This document shows positions 1 to 5,365 of a stretch of 10,843 bases of DNA, in pieces. Both the position numbers and the translations under genes were made by a program. Below the pieces are notes generated by a model, which ran no database searches, was not told where the DNA came from, and saw only the letters and a list, made by a program, of their open reading frames with translations. This DNA is from Bifidobacterium breve (GTDB lineage: Bacteria > Actinomycetota > Acidimicrobiia > Acidimicrobiales > Ilumatobacteraceae), in NCBI GenBank assembly GCA_943325425.2, contig CALPPJ020000025.1, forward strand, positions 1-10,843, written 5' to 3'. Position 1 is the first letter of the stretch. Every line of letters starts with the position of its first letter.

Positions 1-91
1 CGGCCCAAAAATCAACCACGACAGGCGTTGATGACGAGTTGATTGTTTCGTCGAATGTTCCAGAAGTAAGAGTGACAATTCCGTCAGCCAT
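1..91 (-). CDS. trxA: Thioredoxin, N-terminal fragment cut by the window edge
   Basis: Only the first 30 codons are in the window; the gene continues past the left edge. The visible protein starts MADGIVTLTSGTFDETI and ends in VVVDFWA, the conserved beta-strand of thioredoxins that lies just before the WCGPC active site, so the catalytic cysteines fall outside. The ATG at 91 is supported by an AAAGGA ribosome binding site about six bases upstream. It follows trxB by 50 bases on the same strand, as expected for a thioredoxin/thioredoxin reductase pair in which TrxB reduces TrxA with NADPH and TrxA reduces cytoplasmic protein disulfides. A perfect inverted repeat lies just upstream of the ribosome binding site. 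The family call is secure despite the short length because both motif and neighbour agree. Confidence 0.9.
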   Translation of the reverse strand, partial: MADGIVTLTSGTFDETINSSSTPVVVDFWA

Positions 92-111
92 AGCGAATCC
101 TTTGCGAGCGT

Positions 112-133
112 ATGTAACAAACGAATGTTACAT
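112..133. repeat. Inverted repeat between trxB and trxA
   Basis: ATGTAACA, a six-base spacer (AACGAA), then TGTTACAT forms a perfect 8+8 inverted repeat. It lies between the trxB stop and the trxA ribosome binding site. CGTATG occurs as a direct repeat on each side (109-114 and 134-139). The spacing, about 14 bases centre to centre for the half sites, would suit a dimeric repressor. As RNA it could form a small hairpin upstream of trxA. There is no following T run, so a rho-independent terminator is unlikely. The binding protein is unknown. Confidence 0.6.
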
Positions 134-141
134 CGTATGAG

Positions 142-1086
142 TCAGTGCTGGTGCTCTAACCAACGCTCGGTGTCGATTGCAGCCATACAACCCGAACCAG
201 CGGCGGTAATTGCTTGGCGGTACACATGATCTTTCACGTCACCACAAGCGAAGACACCCTCAATGTTGGTGTACGTACTGTCGGGACGAGTGATCAAGTA
301 ACCACTGTCTTCCATGTCGATAACACCCTTGAATACATCAGTGTTAGGACGGTGACCAATGGCGATGAAGAGACCAGCAACAGCCATGCTGCTTTCTTCT
401 CCGGTCACCGTGTTCTTGAGTGAAATGGATTCCAACTGGTCTTTACCAACAATGTCGGTAACGGCGGTGTTCCACAACATTTCAATCTTCGGATTAGAGA
501 GCGCGCGATCTTGCATAATTTTGCTGGCGCGGAATGAATCGCGACGATGAATCAACGTCACCTTTGAGGCGAACTTAGTGAGGAAACTGGCTTCTTCGAT
601 TGCCGAGTCTCCACCACCAACAACCGCAATTTCCTTGCCACGGAAGAAGAAACCATCGCAGGTCGCACAGGTTGATAAACCATGTCCGATCAGGCGTTCT
701 TCGGCTTCGAGACCCAGCATGAGGCTCTGTGCACCGGTCGAAATAATCACTGAGTCGGCGGTGAAAACCTCATCGCGTACGTGCACCTTGAGGGGCTTCT
801 CGCCGAACTCAACTTTGGTGGCTTTGCCAGTTAAAAACGTGGCGCCAAAGCGCGCTGCTTGATCGCGAAAACGCATCATGAGTTCTGGACCCATGATTCC
901 TTCGGGGAAACCGGGAAAGTTTTCAACTTCGGTGGTGAGCATCAACTGTCCACCAGGTTGATCACTCGTGCTACTTGGTTCACCTTCAATCACAAAAGGA
1001 GCGAGGTTGGCGCGTGCGGTGTAGATAGCGGCGGTGAGTCCGGCAGGACCAGAACCAATGATGATGACGCGATGATGAGTAGACAT
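142..1086 (-). CDS. trxB: Thioredoxin reductase (NADPH, FAD)
   Basis: This is a 314-residue flavoprotein that transfers electrons from NADPH through FAD and a redox disulfide to thioredoxin in the cytoplasm. The length is typical of bacterial low-molecular-weight TrxB. In order, the sequence shows the FAD-binding GSGPAG (residues 11-16), the active-site pair CATC (C140 and C143) followed by D144, the NADPH-binding GGGDSA (157-162), the HRR phosphate-recognition motif (180-182), and the C-terminal FAD motif ACGD (280-283) leading into the usual RQAITAAGSG segment. The ATG at 1086 directly follows the TAA of the upstream membrane-protein gene with no intervening base. Its GGAAGG-type ribosome binding site (about 1094-1101) lies inside that gene, so translational coupling is likely. 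Nothing looks damaged. The upstream sigma/anti-sigma pair suggests control within an envelope or oxidative stress operon, but that is inference. Confidence 0.97.
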   Translation of the reverse strand: MSTHHRVIIIGSGPAGLTAAIYTARANLAPFVIEGEPSSTSDQPGGQLMLTTEVENFPGFPEGIMGPELMMRFRDQAARFGATFLTGKATKVEFGEKPLKVHVRDEVFTADSVIISTGAQSLMLGLEAEERLIGHGLSTCATCDGFFFRGKEIAVVGGGDSAIEEASFLTKFASKVTLIHRRDSFRASKIMQDRALSNPKIEMLWNTAVTDIVGKDQLESISLKNTVTGEESSMAVAGLFIAIGHRPNTDVFKGVIDMEDSGYLITRPDSTYTNIEGVFACGDVKDHVYRQAITAAGSGCMAAIDTERWLEHQH

Positions 1087-1431
1087 TTAGATGCCTTCCT
1101 TACTTTGACGGCGAACCATGAATATCGCGCCCACGACGCACAAGAGCACGCCAAACACGAGATGTGAAACCCATACTGCGGAGTCGTGATCAAGTGGCCA
1201 CTCCAACAGATTGATTAAGCCCCGTGAAATTGCGACGAATAACAAAACCAGGGCCATCAATCCGAGAAACACGCTCAGTAAACCGAAGACTAAACCTCGA
1301 GCGACCATGACAACAGGTTTCGTGGTGCGATCACGAACCTTGTCAACAGTTTCAATAATCGTTTCGGTGAAATCAGAAGCCCAATTTGGGTCGGTGAGCG
1401 GATTGCCAGCCATGGTCTTGAGGCTAGCCAC
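1087..1431 (-). CDS. Small two-helix membrane protein, possibly holin-superfamily-like
   Basis: I do not recognise this family with certainty. The protein is 114 residues from a GTG at 1431, or 108 from an ATG at 1413; neither start has a clear ribosome binding site, and the ATG is at least as plausible. A polar N-terminus of about 40 residues containing an acidic/basic amphipathic stretch (DFTETIIETVDKVRDRT) precedes two hydrophobic segments, roughly residues 44-68 and 85-105, joined by a short loop, then a basic tail (VRRQSKEGI) that suggests a cytoplasmic C-terminus. The layout resembles the small actinobacterial proteins often labelled phage holin family (Holin-X type), but nothing phage-like surrounds it. 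It starts nine bases after the anti-sigma stop and its TAA abuts the trxB ATG, so it belongs to the sigma/redox operon. A role as membrane partner of the anti-sigma factor is conceivable but untested. Confidence 0.8.
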   Translation of the reverse strand: MASLKTMAGNPLTDPNWASDFTETIIETVDKVRDRTTKPVVMVARGLVFGLLSVFLGLMALVLLFVAISRGLINLLEWPLDHDSAVWVSHLVFGVLLCVVGAIFMVRRQSKEGI

Positions 1432-1440
1432 GAATGCGAG

Positions 1441-2169
1441 TTACGGCACGATGCCGCCCATCATGTCGCAGGTGTCGGTCCGGTAAACAACGATTCCATC
1501 GGCAATTGAAAAGTGAATTTCCGCTGGTTCACCAGCAAAAGTCACCTCAACATCAATGGCCGGGCGCAACGGGTCGCCGCAAAGTGCCACTGTTCTTTGT
1601 GGAACGACAAAACCCTCAACCGACCATTCAGACACCAAGTCTTGAAGCTCATCGGTGCCATCGATGATGAGAGAAGCTTTTGCTCCAGAGAGAGCTGAGT
1701 CAGCGGCCATCGGAGCGAAACTGGCAGCGGACATTTCGGCCGGAGCCTCAGACGCCATTGGCGCCGCCTCGACTTCTGGCGAAATTTTTGCAGCGACGGC
1801 CATATCGCTCACGGATTCATCTGACGAACCCGACTGAGTGACCGCAACTCCGACGACGGCAACAACAGCGGCTGCCGCTAATGATCCGATGTATACCCCG
1901 AACTTTCGAGATTTTGCTCGGACGACTGGTTGAGTCCGACTACCTCGGAGTGCATCGTTTATTGAGCGGTCAATCGCAGCACCATCGGCATGGGGGAGCG
2001 ACGTCAGCAGTTGCTCTCGATTGGTGACAAACTGTGCTGCCCGAGATTCAACTACAGCACGAAAATCAGAAGGAACATCAGCAAGGTCAATATCGCGATC
2101 AACCAAACGGCTTGCCAGTTCATCAATGATGATGTCGTCGTCAGTGTTATTCGTCGGGTCGGTTCTCAT
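1441..2169 (-). CDS. Membrane-anchored anti-sigma factor (RsmA-position, non-zinc)
   Basis: A 242-residue protein that probably binds and silences the ECF sigma factor encoded immediately upstream. Its ATG overlaps the sigma stop in an ATGA (2166-2169), the usual arrangement for a stoichiometric sigma/anti-sigma pair. An acidic, helical cytoplasmic N-terminus (about residues 1-88) has the tail SRLVDRDIDLADVP. A single membrane helix follows at about 91-111 (alanine/valine rich), then a low-complexity Ala/Ser/Met/Glu linker (about 112-165) and a small extracytoplasmic domain (about 166-242). The zinc anti-sigma HxxxCxxC motif is absent; the N-terminal part has no cysteine. The outer domain holds exactly two cysteines, C197 and C234, which could form a disulfide. 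The functional call rests mainly on position and topology, since the sequence itself is poorly conserved. In M. tuberculosis the equivalent position holds the SigM anti-sigma gene. Confidence 0.75.
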   Translation of the reverse strand: MRTDPTNNTDDDIIIDELASRLVDRDIDLADVPSDFRAVVESRAAQFVTNREQLLTSLPHADGAAIDRSINDALRGSRTQPVVRAKSRKFGVYIGSLAAAAVVAVVGVAVTQSGSSDESVSDMAVAAKISPEVEAAPMASEAPAEMSAASFAPMAADSALSGAKASLIIDGTDELQDLVSEWSVEGFVVPQRTVALCGDPLRPAIDVEVTFAGEPAEIHFSIADGIVVYRTDTCDMMGGIVP

Positions 2170-2714
2170 AAGTGATTTCCAGTGTCTGGGGTTTGACGTT
2201 CGTGTGGTGCCTCTGAGTTCCCCAAAATGTTGGCAAGGCGACTGCGCCCACGGGCAATTCGTGACCTCACCGTGCCGATGGGGATGTCGAGGACCTGACT
2301 GATTTCGTCGTAGTCAAGGTCGGCGACATCACGTAACACCAGTGCAATGCGAAATTCTTCAGGGATCTGGGCTAATCCGTGTGCCAGATAGTCAGAGGCT
2401 TCGATCATCAACTGCTGATCATCACCATGGGTGTCGGCAACATCAACTTGCTGACCGTCATGGGAAAAAAGCGACAACGGCCGGCGCTTGCGACGACGCA
2501 GTTCATCTAAGGCGGAGTTCGTCGCAATTCGATATGCCCACGTAGAAAACGTTGAACGACCATCAAAAGTTTCGTACCCCCGCGCAATTGCGATCATCGC
2601 ATTTTGCGTCGCGTCATCAGCGTCGGCATCGTTGAGCAATATTCGCCGGCACACCGAACGAATCATTGAGTAATGATCTCTCAACAGCGAGTCGAGAGTT
2701 GGAGTCGTCGCCAT
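2166..2714 (-). CDS. sigM: ECF-type RNA polymerase sigma factor (SigM-like)
   Basis: A 182-residue group 4 sigma factor that would direct RNA polymerase to stress promoters. Sigma region 2 spans about residues 10-78: DADDATQNAM marks region 2.2, and GRSTFSTWAYRIATNSALDE followed by a basic LRRRKRR stretch marks 2.3-2.4. An acidic linker of about 30 residues joins it to region 4 (about 112-163), where LDYDEISQVLDIPIGTVRSR is the promoter -35-recognising helix-turn-helix. There is no sign of extra C-terminal domains. It starts 16 bases after the kinase stop, with only a weak AGGCGA-type ribosome binding site, and overlaps the anti-sigma gene by four bases. The symbol is assigned from gene order (MviN-like gene, sigma, anti-sigma, trxB, trxA, as around mycobacterial sigM), not from a demonstrated regulon. 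Activity is expected to be set by release from the anti-sigma factor. Confidence 0.92.
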   Translation of the reverse strand: MATTPTLDSLLRDHYSMIRSVCRRILLNDADADDATQNAMIAIARGYETFDGRSTFSTWAYRIATNSALDELRRRKRRPLSLFSHDGQQVDVADTHGDDQQLMIEASDYLAHGLAQIPEEFRIALVLRDVADLDYDEISQVLDIPIGTVRSRIARGRSRLANILGNSEAPHERQTPDTGNHL

Positions 2715-2730
2715 AATGAAGATCGCCTAT

Positions 2731-4392
2731 CTAAGGCGCCGGAAGAACACGTATTTCGCTGATGTAACCGCGATAGGGATTGTTGTTACTGCAAAATCCG
2801 CTTTGACCGATTTGAGTGAGGTACACCAACGCAAATTGTGCTGGGGTCGCGAATGAGGCCGTAATCGTTGGACCACCTTCGGCTGAACCTTCCCAAATAG
2901 GCGAACCCCATGATTCAAGGTCATTGCCTGCAGAGTTAGATGTGTAGACCTTGGCCTTCCAACTATCGCCCTGAACATCAGCTTGTAGTTGAGCGAGTGC
3001 AGCACCGTTAAGTTGCAGCACTAAACCAACTCCAGATTTGCTACCAAATGTGGGCGACTTGTAACACGTTGTTGACCAGGCGGTTGTTGCATCACCGTCA
3101 GTGACGTTGCTGGCCTCGTTGTCGTTTTCAGTTTGGTCATCACCTTGAGGATCAAATGATTTGATTCCAGTGATTTGAACAGGGCCAGTGACTACTGGAG
3201 TTGTGACCGCAATAGAAGTTGTTGTCGCAGGCACAACTGATGTTGAATCTGATTTGTTGAACTGAGCAAAAATGACGCCTGCAATCAGCAGAATCGTCAT
3301 AACCCCGATCAACATCACTGGAGTTGGTTTGAATGGGGTTTTTGCTTGGTTTTTGACAGTTGATCGTGTCGATGAAGTAGGACGTGAACCTTGTTGACCA
3401 CGATTGTTTTCTTTGCTCACCGTGTCAACTGGTTGACGGGTAATTCCCGTTGGAGTATGTCCCTTCGGCCGAATCACTTTTCCTGGAGTTGGCGTGCGAT
3501 CGCCAGTGGGTCTCATTGTTCCGGTGGGTGTTGGTGCTTTGCGAGCCTCAATGATTCGACGCAGTGCAGCGGCAGCTTGAGCTGCGTCGCTATATCGATC
3601 CTTGGGTTCGCGAGCGATAAGACGAGTAATCAGTCGTGCTGCGTCAGGGTCAATATCTGGCCGATGTTGTGCGATATCAGTTGCATCGCGGTGTAATCGA
3701 GCAAGAGCGGTGTCGGTGTCATTCTTGCCGACAAACGGAACTTTTCCGGCGAGACATTCGTACATCACGAGCCCCAGTGAATAGAGATCAGCACGGGCAT
3801 CAAGATTGTCGCCACGAACCTGTTCGGGCGACAAATACTTTGCTGTTCCCATCATGATGTTTTCGCTCGTCAAGTCTTCTTCGCCATCAAGTACTTTTGC
3901 GATTCCGAAATCGGTCAACATCACTTTCTTTTTGATATCAATCAAGATGTTGCCGGGTTTGACATCGCGATGGATCAGACCTTGTTTGTGGGCAGCGTCA
4001 AGGGCCAAGCACACCCAGTATCCAATACTCAAGACTGTTTTAATGCTGAGAGTTTTCTCACGATCAAGTCGCTCCCGCAAGGACTCACCATCAACGAATT
4101 CCATGATGACTGCTTGACGACCATTATCTTCAATGGCGTCGTACACCGTGACGATGTTGTCGTGATTGAGATTCGCTGCAGCAATTGCTTCACGGCGGAA
4201 ACGCTCAGCCAAGGTTGACTCAGCGGCAAGGTGTGGTTTAAGAAGTTTGACGGCAACGGGACGCGTCAGTTGTAAATCGGTGGCCTTCCAGACATCGGCC
4301 ATCCCGCCATGAGCGCGCAAAGAGTCAAGGCGATATCGATCAGCGATAATCGTTGATGGTTGCGGGGCAGAATGGTTTGACGACGTGGACAT
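2731..4392 (-). CDS. Transmembrane Ser/Thr protein kinase with MviN-type ectodomain
   Basis: A 553-residue PknB-like receptor kinase. The kinase domain covers about residues 20-282: a Gly-rich loop variant AHGGMA (27-32), catalytic lysine K49 in VAVK, alpha-C glutamate E68, catalytic loop HRDVKPGN (141-148), DFG (161-163) and SPE (188-190). All catalytic residues are present, unlike the pseudokinase of mycobacterial MviN. A Pro/Thr/Arg-rich linker (about 286-356) with repeated PTPTG/RPTG-like elements leads to one membrane helix (about 357-377) and an extracytoplasmic domain (about 405-553) opening FDPQGDDQTENDNEASNVTDG, ending a discoidin/carbohydrate-binding-like fold. That signature matches, from memory, the C-terminal domains of actinobacterial MviN proteins and kinases encoded beside MurJ. 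C443 and C534 may pair. It stands in the mviN position before the sigma gene but carries no flippase helices. Likely targets are envelope-synthesis proteins. The ATG at 4392 has only a poor ribosome binding site. Confidence 0.93.
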   Translation of the reverse strand: MSTSSNHSAPQPSTIIADRYRLDSLRAHGGMADVWKATDLQLTRPVAVKLLKPHLAAESTLAERFRREAIAAANLNHDNIVTVYDAIEDNGRQAVIMEFVDGESLRERLDREKTLSIKTVLSIGYWVCLALDAAHKQGLIHRDVKPGNILIDIKKKVMLTDFGIAKVLDGEEDLTSENIMMGTAKYLSPEQVRGDNLDARADLYSLGLVMYECLAGKVPFVGKNDTDTALARLHRDATDIAQHRPDIDPDAARLITRLIAREPKDRYSDAAQAAAALRRIIEARKAPTPTGTMRPTGDRTPTPGKVIRPKGHTPTGITRQPVDTVSKENNRGQQGSRPTSSTRSTVKNQAKTPFKPTPVMLIGVMTILLIAGVIFAQFNKSDSTSVVPATTTSIAVTTPVVTGPVQITGIKSFDPQGDDQTENDNEASNVTDGDATTAWSTTCYKSPTFGSKSGVGLVLQLNGAALAQLQADVQGDSWKAKVYTSNSAGNDLESWGSPIWEGSAEGGPTITASFATPAQFALVYLTQIGQSGFCSNNNPYRGYISEIRVLPAP

Positions 4393-4433
4393 GCTTGAAA
4401 TTGAACGCTAGTAGTCGTAACTGTGCTGACTGC

Positions 4434-4462
4434 GGAATACCTCTGTGAACTCTGTTGAGCAA
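4434..4462 (-). promoter_or_regulatory. Weak candidate promoter for the kinase-sigma-trx genes
   Basis: In the 98-base gap between degV and the kinase gene, the minus strand reads TTGCTC (4457-4462), 17 bases, then TATTCC (4434-4439). Each hexamer matches only half of the sigma-70 consensus, but the spacing is ideal and the site would start transcription about 35 bases before the kinase ATG. This gap is the longest between genes of the minus-strand block, so it is the most likely place for an internal promoter. The evidence is thin. Confidence 0.22.
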
Positions 4463-4490
4463 AGAGAAGCATTTTGTAGCAGTGCAGTGC

Positions 4491-5342
4491 TTAGTTCTCG
4501 AAGAAAGCAACTCCGATTGTCCCGCGACCGGCATGTGCTCCGACGACAGCACCAATTTCGCCAACCATAATTTCGCCTGAGTAAACAGTTTTAAGTTGGG
4601 CGACGAATGCGTCAACATCTGAACAATCAGCATTTAGGACGGCGAGTTGGCTAATGCCAGGATGTGCCGAGGCTTCTCGCACTTTGTCGACAAGAAAAGC
4701 CAGTGCCTTACTGCGGGTGCGTTGCTTGCCGCCCTCTTGCACAACACCGTCGCGAACTTCGATGATGGGTTTGATCGAAAGAACTGAAGCCAACATGGCC
4801 TTCGCTCCGCCAATACGGCCACCCTTTTTGAGATTTTCTAGGGTGTCGAGAGCTCCCCAAACCTTACAACGACGACTCAGGTCGTGGGCGAGGGCTTCAA
4901 CCTCGTCAATGGTCTTGCCCTCTTGAGCAGCGCGGGCACAAGCCACGGCTATTGCACCAAGTCCCATTGTGACGGTGCGGCTATCAACGACGCGTACATC
5001 GCACGTGGGCTGCAGAGCCGCAGCAGCGACTTCGGCACTTTGCATCGTGCCCGAAAGTGCAGCCGACAAGTTGATAATGACAACCCCAGTTGCACCTTCA
5101 CCTTGGAGTTTGCGGACGGCGTCTTCAAAACGACCAGGCGATGGAGCAGCCGTAGACGGAAGGTCGGCTTCAACGGAACACCTTTGCCAAAACTGAGCAG
5201 TCGTCAACTGTTCGCGATCGACTAATTCGTCATCACCAAATCTGATGAACAGCGGAACCACTTCAATTCCGAGAGATTGAACGACCGAATCAGGCAGGTC
5301 ACACGCGCTGTCGGTAATGATGCGAACGGCAGAAGAAGTCAC
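4491..5342 (-). CDS. DegV family fatty-acid-binding protein
   Basis: A 283-residue DegV-fold protein of typical length. Visible family signatures are TDSACDLP (residues 10-17), STAAPSPG (63-70), INLSAALSGTMQSA (90-103), the inter-domain DSRTVTMGLG (120-129), LENLKKGGRI (168-177) and GAHAGRGTIGVAF near the C-terminus (268-280). In characterised FakB proteins, the Ser/Thr and His residues of these motifs bind the fatty-acid carboxylate, and the protein presents the lipid to the kinase FakA, which makes acyl phosphate for phospholipid synthesis. No FakA (DAK-domain) gene is in this window, so a lipid-binding role is known only from the family. The start is a GTG at 5342 with no strong ribosome binding site and no nearby ATG. 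The gene lies 23 bases after the DUF6049-like gene and 98 before the kinase, where a murJ/mviN gene is usual in actinobacteria. Confidence 0.93.
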   Translation of the reverse strand: MTSSAVRIITDSACDLPDSVVQSLGIEVVPLFIRFGDDELVDREQLTTAQFWQRCSVEADLPSTAAPSPGRFEDAVRKLQGEGATGVVIINLSAALSGTMQSAEVAAAALQPTCDVRVVDSRTVTMGLGAIAVACARAAQEGKTIDEVEALAHDLSRRCKVWGALDTLENLKKGGRIGGAKAMLASVLSIKPIIEVRDGVVQEGGKQRTRSKALAFLVDKVREASAHPGISQLAVLNADCSDVDAFVAQLKTVYSGEIMVGEIGAVVGAHAGRGTIGVAFFEN

Positions 5343-5365
5343 GTCTCTAGGTTAGTTCGTCAGGA

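Noticed and set aside
214..423. Plus-strand ORF antisense to trxB, with others at 359-550, 578-862 and 859-1167
   Set aside because: They lie inside the well-supported trxB reading frame, have no recognisable motifs or ribosome binding sites, and have shadow-like composition.
1087..1431. Reading the two-helix membrane protein as evidence of a prophage holin
   Set aside because: No other phage genes are present and the gene is embedded in a housekeeping redox/sigma operon, so a phage lysis role is unlikely.
3120..3560. Low-complexity, repeat-like stretch in the kinase linker
   Set aside because: The repetition is Pro/Thr-rich codon use in a juxtamembrane linker, not a DNA repeat element or recombination site.
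3391..4218. Several plus-strand ORFs antisense to the kinase gene
   Set aside because: They overlap a kinase with complete conserved motifs on the other strand and resemble no protein family.
4464..4495. Possible terminator hairpin after degV (AAGCA/TGCTT and AGCA/TGCT pairings)
   Set aside because: Stems are only 4-5 pairs with mismatched interiors and no T run; the downstream kinase gene is probably read through or has its own promoter.
4266..4633. Minus-strand ORFs in other frames across the degV-kinase gap (4266-4472, 4340-4633)
   Set aside because: They overlap degV or the kinase N-terminus out of frame, their translations lack domain features, and real starts for both genes are elsewhere.
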